From the NCBI GenBank assembly GCA_029856055.1, contig JAHQWF010000053.1:1-14263 (forward strand): a stretch of 14,263 nt of DNA, written 5' to 3'. Positions 1-7,244 of this stretch are shown piece after piece. The stretch is from Candidatus Njordarchaeota archaeon (GTDB taxonomy: Archaea > Asgardarchaeota > Njordarchaeia > Njordarchaeales > Njordarchaeaceae). The notes beneath the pieces are model-generated. The model saw only the letters and a program-made list of their open reading frames with translations. It did not search any database and was not told the origin of the DNA. The first letter of the stretch is position 1. Every line of letters starts with the position of its first letter. Position numbers and translations under genes: made by a program.

Positions 1-1585
1 GTATGTAATCTCTATATATGTCTGAAAATATATTGAATGCACAGAATGGTATTATTCTACCATCTGGTGATAAGTAATGAATGTTGCATCTCTCTACTCT
101 CCCAATATCATAGTTATAAAGATCCATAAAATGCATCATTCCAAGGAATAATGCCTTGTAATGGAAATCTCCGAGCGTGTGATAATCCCTCTTTAAGATA
201 ATTTTCAAAAGTAACCTCTTGATCTTAAGGTGTTTTGGGGCTTTCTTTGTATCTATAAACTTGCTTAGATTCCATGCTACGCTTAGCAAGACTTTCCACT
301 TGCTTTTACCATTCTTTAATTCTTCAGCTTTCTTACCGAAGAAAGCCCATAACCCCTCGACATCAACGAATTCCGTTATAGGTACGAACTTCTTTACCTC
401 TCTTTTTCCATTAACTTTCTCGTACACAGGTATAACATATGTTGCTGCCCCACATGCAGAATTATTAGCCATTTTAACTGTCGGTTTTCCTCCCAAAGCC
501 TCTACGAACTCACTGAAGTTATATGTCCATGGTACGGGATACCAAGCGTCTCTAGAAATGTCTCCCTCTGTCTGCTCCTCAATTAATTTAATTACTTCTG
601 GTATAGTAATCCTTATCTTTTGTCTCTCGCTTTTTGGAACACTACCTGTAATCGATACAGGCTGGAAATTAACTCCTCTAACAACATCTATATGATACGC
701 AGCGAATCTCACGATGTCTCCTAATTCGTTCGTATTGAAATCTCTTATCACTACAGGTACAAGAACAGCACTTGTCATATTACCGCTTCTGAAAGCTTCT
801 AAAGTATATGGTATTTCCCAATGATTCTTCACATTGGTTTTAGGAGAAATACCATCAAAACTAAGATAAACTGTATTGACTCCAGCTTCTCTAAGCGCTC
901 TAACATAATTTGCTGCCTCTTCAGGTCCTTTCTCTAAGAAAAGCCTTGCAAATTTTATGCCACTAGTATTTAACTGAACATGTGTTATCCCTTCCTCTCT
1001 TAACATTTTTATTATTTCTACTAAATCCTCTCTTAGTGTCGGTTCACCGCCAGTTAATTGAACAGCATTTGGATGAAATGGTCCCTGTTTCCTTAATTTA
1101 CGTACCATTTCACGTATCTGTTCTATTGTAGGTTCATAAACAAATCCTGCCTTTTCAGCATAGAAGAAACAGTACCAGCATGATAAATCACATCTATTTG
1201 TTAAAACAATATTCGCTAGAGCTGTTTGATTTTTATGGATTGGACATATACCACAATTGAAAGGACATGGCCCGATTTCGTTTACATTTACATTCTCTAG
1301 TTTTATACCTGGAGTTTCAAATTGTAATGCTTTATAATATAGATCTGCGTCCCCCCAGTATAGTTCTTCGATTTCTCCATGCTCAGGACAAATCCTTCTT
1401 ATCCAAATCTTACCATCTCTCTCAAATATCGCTGCAGGTAAAATTCTATAATCCTCTGGACAAACAGATCTAGTCCAAGCAACTAGTTTTTCATTCTCTT
1501 TTAGTTCAGGCTTTGGCCCCCCCGTTAGAGGTATTTCTCTCTCCGCAACCTTAAGAATCTTCTTATCTTTGAGCAATATAGCCAC
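1..1585 (-). CDS. tes: Tetraether lipid synthase-like radical SAM protein, 3' end outside the window
   Basis: An open frame of 528 codons runs from GTG at 1585 leftward to the window edge without a stop. The GTG is preceded by GAGGGGG five bases upstream, and the frame has a stop just above at 1622-1624. The radical SAM cluster motif is Cys132-x3-Cys136-x2-Cys139 (RCDLSCWYC), followed by GGEP at 179-182. N-terminal to it are Cys42 and Cys66 (CPED...CPEH, rubredoxin-like) and Cys107/111/114 (CPFNCGIC). Near the visible end come RCNIHY and IPFCAFN, with further cysteines. This layout of extra metal-binding cysteines around a radical SAM core matches the Tes family (Methanocaldococcus MJ0619 type), which joins archaeol phytanyl tails at their methyl ends to make GDGT membrane lipids. 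The C-terminus is missing but probably short, since relatives are about 500-600 residues. The neighbouring polyprenol kinase fits a lipid theme. Family assignment is firm; substrate is inferred. Confidence 0.85.
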   Translation of the reverse strand, partial: MAILLKDKKILKVAEREIPLTGGPKPELKENEKLVAWTRSVCPEDYRILPAAIFERDGKIWIRRICPEHGEIEELYWGDADLYYKALQFETPGIKLENVNVNEIGPCPFNCGICPIHKNQTALANIVLTNRCDLSCWYCFFYAEKAGFVYEPTIEQIREMVRKLRKQGPFHPNAVQLTGGEPTLREDLVEIIKMLREEGITHVQLNTSGIKFARLFLEKGPEEAANYVRALREAGVNTVYLSFDGISPKTNVKNHWEIPYTLEAFRSGNMTSAVLVPVVIRDFNTNELGDIVRFAAYHIDVVRGVNFQPVSITGSVPKSERQKIRITIPEVIKLIEEQTEGDISRDAWYPVPWTYNFSEFVEALGGKPTVKMANNSACGAATYVIPVYEKVNGKREVKKFVPITEFVDVEGLWAFFGKKAEELKNGKSKWKVLLSVAWNLSKFIDTKKAPKHLKIKRLLLKIILKRDYHTLGDFHYKALFLGMMHFMDLYNYDIGRVERCNIHYLSPDGRIIPFCAFNIFSDIYRDYI

Positions 1586-1652
1586 ATTTACCCCCTCATA
1601 AAACTCTTGGAAACCTCTATATCAATCTTAACTTTAATGATTATCACTAATG

Positions 1653-1663
1653 TATATTTAAAA
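1653..1663 (-). promoter_or_regulatory. Putative TATA box for the tetraether synthase gene
   Basis: On the minus strand this reads TTTTAAATATA, close to the archaeal TATA consensus. It lies in the 100-base gap between the polyprenol kinase stop and the tetraether synthase GTG. A start site about 25 bases downstream would give a leader of roughly 45 bases carrying the GAGGGGG ribosome binding site. This suggests the synthase has its own promoter. Inferred from position and sequence only. Confidence 0.45.
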
Positions 1664-1685
1664 TTTTCGTAACTTAGAGGGAAAA

Positions 1686-2357
1686 TTATGATATTGCATA
1701 TAATGCTATAGATAAAACAACAGGTATAAAGAGATTATCTGAATGTTTTGGCGACACACCTTCCATTATAGTAGCTAAAATCGCGCCTATAACAACGATA
1801 AAAACATCTATATTACCGAGGAAAACAATTTGAGCAATTAATATTGAAAATACCGACGCTACAAAAGTTCCAAGGCTACCCTCAATAGACTTTGGCTTAG
1901 ACCATGGCACATGATACATGTGTTTCCCCTTCTTTCTTCCTATCCATCCACCGAAGCCATCGGCGAAAGCCAGAACAAAAATAGCTGAAGCACCAATCCA
2001 ATGCATAAAAAAGAAAAAGGTCATGATTGTAAAGGAAAGAGCGTATAAAACTAATCCGATATGTTTTTCGTCGCCTCCTGAAAATAATTCTCTTATATTC
2101 TTGGGAGCCAAAGCCAACATTACAGTGACTATTAATGGAACTATGAAAGCTGCGAAAGCGTTGTGATAAAGAAACCAAAGGAATGGCCACACTCCCATTG
2201 CTGTATGTGTAAGCTTTCTCCTAGTCTCCGTATCAAGTACGTTCTTAAGCGACTTCATTAAACCTATTACAAGAAAAACATATGCAAAACAAAAAATTAT
2301 TGCAATAATGTCAGTCAAATCTATGGCGATTTCCGTAATCATCCCAATCCATCTCAA
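1686..2357 (-). CDS. SEC59/VTE5-family polyprenol (dolichol/phytol/geranylgeraniol) kinase, membrane protein
   Basis: A 223-residue, very hydrophobic protein with about six or seven predicted membrane segments. Family signatures are the RRKLTHTAMG motif near residue 45, FADGFGGWIGRKKGKH around 130-145, KSIEGSLGTF around 155-165, and a C-terminal EGVSPKHSDNLFIPV stretch. These are typical of CTP-dependent dolichol, phytol and farnesol kinases and related phosphatidate cytidylyltransferase-like proteins, which act at the membrane. In archaea such enzymes are proposed to phosphorylate dolichol or geranylgeraniol; the exact alcohol cannot be read from sequence. The gene begins seven bases after the stop of the Mth938-like gene, so the two are probably co-transcribed. 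Two starts are possible: TTG at 2357 (used here) and ATG at 2342, the latter preceded by GAGATGG and perhaps the better choice. Confidence 0.75.
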   Translation of the reverse strand: MRWIGMITEIAIDLTDIIAIIFCFAYVFLVIGLMKSLKNVLDTETRRKLTHTAMGVWPFLWFLYHNAFAAFIVPLIVTVMLALAPKNIRELFSGGDEKHIGLVLYALSFTIMTFFFFMHWIGASAIFVLAFADGFGGWIGRKKGKHMYHVPWSKPKSIEGSLGTFVASVFSILIAQIVFLGNIDVFIVVIGAILATIMEGVSPKHSDNLFIPVVLSIALYAIS

Positions 2358-2363
2358 AGATCT

Positions 2364-2735
2364 TTAGCACGTTATATGAAATATAGCAATCACTTTTTCC
2401 TTATTTTTCCTAGATAAAAATTCATCGATTGCTTTAGGAGTATCAACAATAACAAATTTTTTATTTATATCCCTCAGAAACTTCAATAACTCTTCTTCTA
2501 CTGGCATTGCACCTTGGTAACCCGTACCAATAATAACTACATCAAAGTCCTTGATATGTTTAATTATCTCTCTAAATTCCTCTAATGTCAATGGTGTATG
2601 ACCATATAACTTCTTTTTACTTCGTGAAAGATACTTAGGCCTTTCAAATATGTTTCCCTCATAATCTACTACAATATCTTCCTCAAGATGTTTAGAATCA
2701 ACCTCTATCCAACCAAAATCTGAAAATATCTGCAC
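2364..2735 (-). CDS. Mth938-like domain protein (DUF498 family)
   Basis: A 123-residue soluble protein. The segment from SDFGWIEVD through FERPKYLSR, then the central DVVIIGTGYQGAMPVEEELL (about 65-84) and VDTPKAIDEF near 97-106, are typical of the Mth938 fold found in archaea and in mitochondrial NDUFAF3 and human AAMDC. The GTGYQG motif is the family hallmark. No catalytic function has been established for the archaeal members. It starts at GTG 2735, preceded by GGTGA at suitable distance, 30 bases after the end of the shifted GPN GTPase frame and just before the polyprenol kinase, so it sits mid-operon. Family call is confident; role unknown. Confidence 0.8.
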   Translation of the reverse strand: MQIFSDFGWIEVDSKHLEEDIVVDYEGNIFERPKYLSRSKKKLYGHTPLTLEEFREIIKHIKDFDVVIIGTGYQGAMPVEEELLKFLRDINKKFVIVDTPKAIDEFLSRKNKEKVIAIFHITC

Positions 2736-2765
2736 TATTACTCACCAATTATAGCGTTATAAACG

Positions 2766-3529
2766 TCACATTAAGTCTCCACAACCACAAAAAACATCAT
2801 GAATAATTGCGTAAACATCATCTAAATTATAACCCTTAAGCGCACTAATACCTATTATTCTAGTGGGAGACAAAAAATTCCTTATAACATTAATTAGATC
2901 TCTACTCATCTCAGCTAATATCCCCGACCCCTCCTTATCTATTTCATTAACAAATTCTGGTGCATCCTGATAAATCTTTTCAAAATACTCAATAACCCTA
3001 TTATTTGAGACATCTATCTTATTTAAATCATTACAACATCGATATCTAAATGAAATCTAATCGCTAGGGTTAGTAAACTAGCCATCACCGCATCAGAAGG
3101 TTTAAGGATTGACGATGCATCGATTATGAATATCCCAACGCTACCCGTAACATTGAGTTTAGAAATTAATTTTGTCCCTAATTCTCGAAAAGCAAATAAT
3201 TCAAGTTGACCAAGAGTATCTACTAAAATATAAGACGAAAAAGTCCTAAGAACCGAAATTCTCTTAACTATAGAATCAATATTATTCAACATGATTTCAT
3301 TAGCGCGGAGGAGAGCCCCGTTAGGCCCAAGTTTTTCTCTTTGCATTACCTCTCTTAAATTGACAATCTCATGAACATCAAAATCAAGTACATAAGGTAA
3401 TTCAATTACCCCCGGATCTAAATTAACTGTCTTAACGATCTCTCCTCTGCTTTTTAACCACTCACTAAAACTCTTGGTTAATGTTGTTTTTCCAGCCCCA
3501 GCCATACCTAGCATATAAACAACACTCAT
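2766..3529 (-). pseudogene. GPN-loop GTPase, broken by a one-base frameshift at the NKxD motif
   Basis: The first part runs from ATG 3529 (GGTG five bases upstream) for 168 codons to TAA at 3023-3025. It carries the P-loop GMAGAGKTT (8-16), LDPG (38-41), the family-defining Gly-Pro-Asn triplet (68-70), and DTLGQLE (104-110), which is usually DTPGQ. Reading one base back continues as LNKID and 86 codons to TGA at 2766-2768, supplying the NKxD guanine-specificity motif, ISALKG (G5) and a normal C-terminus. Joined, the product would be about 254 residues, the usual archaeal length. Family members are dimeric GTPases thought to assist assembly of large complexes such as RNA polymerase. Because both halves are well preserved, the break may be recent, a sequencing error in the AT-rich ATTTAAAT, or recoding. 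It heads the minus-strand operon leading to the lipid genes. Confidence 0.85.
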
Positions 3530-3585
3530 GGTAACCACCAGTCAAGATAAATAAAATAATAAAGAAATCACGCATCATTAAGATT

Positions 3586-3662
3586 TGGTGGGGCCGGCGG
3601 GATTTGAACCCGCGACCACCGGAGCCCGAGTCCGGCATCCTACCAAGCTAGACTACGGCCCC
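3586..3662 (-). tRNA. tRNA-Pro (anticodon CGG)
   Basis: The minus strand folds as a complete cloverleaf. Acceptor GGGGCCG (3656-3662) pairs with CGGCCCC (3590-3596), followed by discriminator A at 3589 and an encoded CCA at 3586-3588. The anticodon arm is CCGGA-CTCGGGC-TCCGG, giving anticodon CGG, which reads CCG proline codons. The T arm is GCGGG-TTCAAAT-CCCGC. No intron is present. It is GC-rich against the AT-rich surroundings. T-rich sequence downstream at 3550-3565 could serve as terminator as well as the promoter region of the GPN gene. Confidence 0.96.
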
Positions 3663-3757
3663 AGTCGATTATTTGCTTTGTTGCCATATTGTTTACTTTG
3701 CGAGTAATATTGTTGATTTATCTATCTATTTATTTTTTATTGAGATTAATGTTTGCA

Positions 3758-3767
3758 TTTTTAATAA
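3758..3767 (+). promoter_or_regulatory. Putative TATA box for the Nudix gene
   Basis: The stretch TTTTTAATAA is centred about 29 bases before the ATG at 3792, the spacing expected for a nearly leaderless archaeal transcript. No ribosome binding site precedes the ATG, which agrees with leaderless initiation. A second AT element, CTTATAAT at 3772-3779, is too close to the ATG. Confidence 0.4.
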
Positions 3768-3791
3768 TTTCCTTATAATCTGGCGACAAAT

Positions 3792-4217
3792 ATGAAGAGG
3801 GAGAGATCCGCAGGAACTGTTATTTTCAGAAAAGAAGATAATGAACCTTATTTTCTGCTCTTGTGGTATCCAGCAGGTCACTGGGATTTTCCTAAAGGAA
3901 ATATTGAACCAGGGGAAAAAGAAATTGAAACTATTAAAAGGGAGGTTTATGAGGAAACAGGTATCACGGATCTTGAATTCATTTTTGGTTTTAGAGAAAC
4001 GATAAGATACTATTACTTCAGAGGAAAAGAAAAAATATATAAGGAAGTTGTTTTTTATCTAGCAAAGACTAATCAGAAAGAGGTAAGACTTTCGTACGAA
4101 CACAAGGGATATGAATGGTTGCCTTTTGAGAAAGCGCTACAAAGATTAACATATGAAAATGCAAAAGATGTGCTTAGGAAAGCTTATAACTATCTTAAAT
4201 CAATAGGAGAAATCTAA
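3792..4217 (+). CDS. Nudix hydrolase, diadenosine tetraphosphate (Ap4A) hydrolase type
   Basis: A 141-residue protein with a complete Nudix box from Gly36 to Ile58: GNIEPGE, seven residues, then REVYEETGI, including the metal-binding glutamates 51, 54 and 55. The preceding HWDFPKG and the C-terminal YEHKGYEWLPFEKALQRLT, with an ending helix NAKDVLRKAYNYL, resemble the asymmetric Ap4A hydrolases (NUDT2-like), which split Ap4A to ATP and AMP. It probably acts in the cytoplasm to limit dinucleoside polyphosphates, which aminoacyl-tRNA synthetases make under stress. The ATG lacks a ribosome binding site and is likely leaderless. The gene appears monocistronic, with 126 bases and a new promoter before the next gene. 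Nudix membership is certain; Ap4A specificity is likely but other nucleotide substrates are possible. Confidence 0.85.
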   Translation: MKRERSAGTVIFRKEDNEPYFLLLWYPAGHWDFPKGNIEPGEKEIETIKREVYEETGITDLEFIFGFRETIRYYYFRGKEKIYKEVVFYLAKTNQKEVRLSYEHKGYEWLPFEKALQRLTYENAKDVLRKAYNYLKSIGEI

Positions 4218-4225
4218 TTTCTAAA

Positions 4226-4274
4226 TCCTTATATATTCCTAAATTATGTATATATGATACGTTCTATATAAGGA
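4226..4274. repeat. Inverted repeat with TATA-like arms upstream of the acyl-CoA synthetase gene
   Basis: TCCTTATATA at 4226-4235 and TATATAAGGA at 4265-4274 are perfect 10-base inverted copies separated by 29 bases. The right arm reads CTATATAAGG and could be the TATA box of the downstream gene: a start site near 4294 would leave a leader of about 50 bases with the GAGGTG site. The left arm may be a mirror promoter element, part of an operator, or the end of the Nudix transcript. AT-rich sequence makes chance repeats more likely, so the regulatory reading is inference. Confidence 0.4.
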
Positions 4275-4343
4275 AATCATTATTTACAATTTTTTGAAAA
4301 CAATTCTAATTATTCTCATTTTAATTTTTGAGGTGCAACAGAA

Positions 4344-5765
4344 TTGCGGATACCTGGCATTAGAGATTATGTCATCGAAAAACTAGATTATATGTTAAAT
4401 CCAAGAAGTGTAGCCGTAGTAGGCGCTAGCAAAAACCCCGAAAAAATTGGTCACCAAATCGTAAAGAATCTGCTGGAATCTGGATATAGAGGCAAGATAT
4501 ATCCAATTAATCCAAAAGCAAAGGAGATACTCGGTTTAAAGTGCTATCCTTCTGTAAAAGATGTTCCTGATGAAATAGATTTAGTGGTAGTATCTGTACC
4601 AGCACCGTTAGTTAAAGATGTAATAAAGGATTGCGCTGAGAAAGATGTTAACGGAATAGCGATAATCACCTCGGGATTCAGTGAGGTAGGTAATAAAGAA
4701 GAAGAAGACGAAATAGTTAGGATAGCCCGTGAAAAGAAAATACCTGTTTTGGGACCAAATATAGTTGGTATATTAAACTCAAATAATCGTATGAATGCTA
4801 GTTTCGCTCCAAAACTACCTTTCTCAGGTAAAATTGCCCTAATATCGCAAAGTGGCGCCTTAATAATAGGTCTCATTGGTTGGACATATCTCTATAGAAT
4901 AGGATTATCAAAGGTTATCAGTATAGGTAACAAAGCGGATATAGATTTCTCAGAATTAATAACTTACTTTGTTGAGAAAGATCCCAGTACAACAGCAATA
5001 GCTATCTATATGGAGGGAACAGATGCTGGTCCAGAGTTTGTTGAAGCATGTAGAAAAGCGATTGGGAAAAAACCTATCATAATTTTGAAAGCCGGTTTCT
5101 CTAAACGTGGAGAATTAGCCACTATGTCACATACTGGTTCTATGGCTGGAAGCGCAAGAATTTATAAAGCGGCATTCAAGCAATCCTATGTTATAACTGC
5201 AGAAGATTTATTTGATCTGTATGATAAATCATTAGCTCTATCCTTGCAACCACCCGCTATGACAGATAATATAATAGTGATTACAAACGGTGGTGGTGCG
5301 GGAGTAATAGCAACTGACGCGGCAGAAAAATACGGAATTCCTTTAATGGATACACCAAAGGATTTAGCTGAGAAATTAAAGAACTACATGCCACCTTTCG
5401 GCTCTACTAAAAATCCAGTTGATTTGACAGGACAAGCTGATGAAGATAGTTACTATAGCGCGATTGTAGAAACAGCTAAACACAAGGGCGTAGGAGGTAT
5501 TGTAGTTATTTATTGTCATACAGCAATAACAGATCCAGCTAAAATAGCTATAAAAGTTGCAGAAGCAGCTAAGGTCGCAAGAGATAAAAAAATACCAATA
5601 GTAGCTACATTTATAGGAGGACAAGAAGTAGAAGAAGCTTCTAATTGGCTGAAAGAACAGGGAATACCAGTATACCCTGCTCCAACTAAAGCCATGAGAG
5701 TTATGGCTGCTTTAAGGGAGTATGGTCGCATGATCGAGTTTGCTAATAAAAGGAAGAAGAAGTAA
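4344..5765 (+). CDS. acdA: ADP-forming acetate/acyl-CoA ligase, alpha subunit
   Basis: A 473-residue protein starting at TTG 4344, eight bases after GAGGTG (4330-4335). An N-terminal CoA-binding Rossmann domain (VAVVGASKNPEKIG, 23-36) is followed by succinyl-CoA ligase-like domains: ALISQSGAL (165-173), the active-site histidine His263 in ATMSHTGSMAGS, TNGGGAGV, and NPVDLTGQA. His263 is expected to be phosphorylated during the reaction acyl-CoA + ADP + phosphate to acid + CoA + ATP, which archaea use to conserve energy in peptide and sugar fermentation. The length fits a free alpha subunit (about 460 residues in Pyrococcus), so an ATP-grasp beta subunit must be encoded elsewhere. No beta gene lies in this window; the next gene is on the opposite strand. 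Acyl specificity (acetyl, branched-chain or aryl) cannot be told from sequence. Confidence 0.9.
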   Translation: MRIPGIRDYVIEKLDYMLNPRSVAVVGASKNPEKIGHQIVKNLLESGYRGKIYPINPKAKEILGLKCYPSVKDVPDEIDLVVVSVPAPLVKDVIKDCAEKDVNGIAIITSGFSEVGNKEEEDEIVRIAREKKIPVLGPNIVGILNSNNRMNASFAPKLPFSGKIALISQSGALIIGLIGWTYLYRIGLSKVISIGNKADIDFSELITYFVEKDPSTTAIAIYMEGTDAGPEFVEACRKAIGKKPIIILKAGFSKRGELATMSHTGSMAGSARIYKAAFKQSYVITAEDLFDLYDKSLALSLQPPAMTDNIIVITNGGGAGVIATDAAEKYGIPLMDTPKDLAEKLKNYMPPFGSTKNPVDLTGQADEDSYYSAIVETAKHKGVGGIVVIYCHTAITDPAKIAIKVAEAAKVARDKKIPIVATFIGGQEVEEASNWLKEQGIPVYPAPTKAMRVMAALREYGRMIEFANKRKKK

Positions 5766-5773
5766 ATTCATTA

Positions 5774-5800
5774 ATTTTTGTATCTTTTTCTATCTTTATT
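5774..5800 (+). terminator. T-rich transcription end after acdA
   Basis: Directly after the acdA stop there are successive T runs (TTTTTG, CTTTTTC, CTTTATT), the typical form of archaeal intrinsic termination, which needs no hairpin. It lies between two convergent genes and overlaps the last codons of the transporter on the other strand. Confidence 0.45.
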
Positions 5801-7172
5801 GGAACCTTTTTATTAATTCTTTTTTAACTTTGTCATGCTCTATAACATAACTTTTCGCAATAGTTATCCATATAAACGATGCTACTAACCACGACAACAA
5901 CATATAATTGATAGCAGTTTTAACTCCCATTAGGTCAGATAATATTCCAACAATAATTGTGCTAAAGCTCCTCGCTATTAATTCTGTTATGATCATTACC
6001 GATTTCATTAAGGATCAATGCTCTGGTAAATTAATGTCTGCTAATACGCTTTCCTTTATTGGTCCTAACGGCGTATTGACTAACTTACCAATAAAATAGA
6101 AAATAGAGGCTACGAAAATGCAGGGGTTACTTATGATAATTTCTAAAATCTCAAAAAATACGGCGATAATGTCTCCGTTATATATATTTAACTCAAATTT
6201 ACTGGAGGAGAATAAAATGAGGAACAATGCGCTTAGTAGACAGAATAACGAACCCATTATTGGCCTCATTTTTTTGTTCTTTAAATATATTTTATCAATA
6301 ATTCGTGCTAAAATAATACCTCCAAACGCCCCAGTCCCCACAATTGATAGGTAAACTAATGCAGCTACGTTACAAACTTTTAGTTCCCTCATTATAAATT
6401 GAAAACCCCAGATTAAGATTACTGCGTCCGGTATTACTTGAAAAGTACTCTCAAGAATAAGTTTTAGATTTGTTCGATTGGTAATTATTTTCCTTAAATC
6501 TTTTAGCCTTAAATTAGAATCAAAAGTTAATAATTCTACTTTTCCATATGACCGTATATCAGACCATCCTCTCATAGGTTCTTTAATGAAATAAGATAAG
6601 ACTCCCCCAATGAGAAGTAATATTGAGTCTAAGAGTATTGTATATCTCCAACTAAATATCGAGCTAATAATTGAACTAACAGCAATTCCCAATGAGATAC
6701 CGAATCCACCAATAGTATACCATAATGTATAAGCTTGAGTTCTCTCTTCACTCCTAAATATATCTGCTATTATACTAAATCCCAATGGTAAAACAGATCC
6801 TAAAGATACTCCAGTTAGAATAATAATAATTATAAAATATGTAGCGGAATAAACAAACACCTCAAAAAACATGAATAAACTAGCAAGAATAAAGCTTAAG
6901 CTTAACACCTTTTTCCTAGTTTTCATTTGCGTTTCGCTTAAATATGCCCAAGCGATGGTTGAGAAACCATTTGCAAATAGATATCCACCCGAAAGTAATC
7001 CTAGATACATATCTGAGACATTAAAAGCATATCTAATCGCTTCAAAATTAGGTACTAGGAAATAAGTATTATAATTCAGAATTATGAATAATGATGCTAA
7101 TTGAACAAAAGTTGATAGATGGTCTGCGTCTAGCTTAAACATTTTCCTCAACCAATAAAGGATACACTCCAT
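5796..7172 (-). pseudogene. Major facilitator superfamily transporter interrupted by an in-frame TGA
   Basis: The frame opens at ATG 7172 and gives 385 residues with about ten membrane segments. It includes a motif A-like loop (YLSETQMKTRKKVL) between segments 2 and 3, and SLGSVLPLGFSIIADIF in the region of segments 4-5. It stops at TGA 6015-6017, then continues in the same frame through SLMKSVMIITELIARS and GILSDLMG to TAA at 5796, adding what look like the last two membrane segments. The interrupted site reads LPEH-stop-SLM where related transporters usually have PEHRG, so a single CGA-to-TGA change would explain it. With Arg restored the protein would be 458 residues, normal for the family. 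Substrate is unknown; the layout and EPMRG after segment 6 recall spinster-like or organic-solute carriers. Truncation would probably inactivate it. It shares a 72-base divergent promoter region with the DUF1152 gene. Confidence 0.8.
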
Positions 7173-7244
7173 TACTTGAAAAATAAAGTTAAATTTTATT
7201 ATGCATAGATTACCTTAAGGCCAAATTAGTGAAATTCGGTAATA
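7173..7244. promoter_or_regulatory. Divergent promoter region between transporter and DUF1152 gene
   Basis: This 72-base gap separates two start codons facing away from each other. It holds AT-rich elements such as AAATTTTATTATG (7192-7204) on the plus strand and CTTTATTTTT on the minus strand near the transporter ATG. Neither gene has a clear ribosome binding site, so both may be leaderless or have very short leaders. Exact boxes cannot be fixed. Confidence 0.4.

Noticed and set aside
219..695. Plus-strand open frame of 158 codons opposite the tetraether synthase
   Set aside because: Lies antisense to a conserved radical SAM frame; composition is that of a reverse-frame shadow.
5796..6008. 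Separate small membrane protein of 70 residues
   Set aside because: It is in the same frame as the transporter just beyond the TGA and matches its missing last segments, so it is part of the broken gene.
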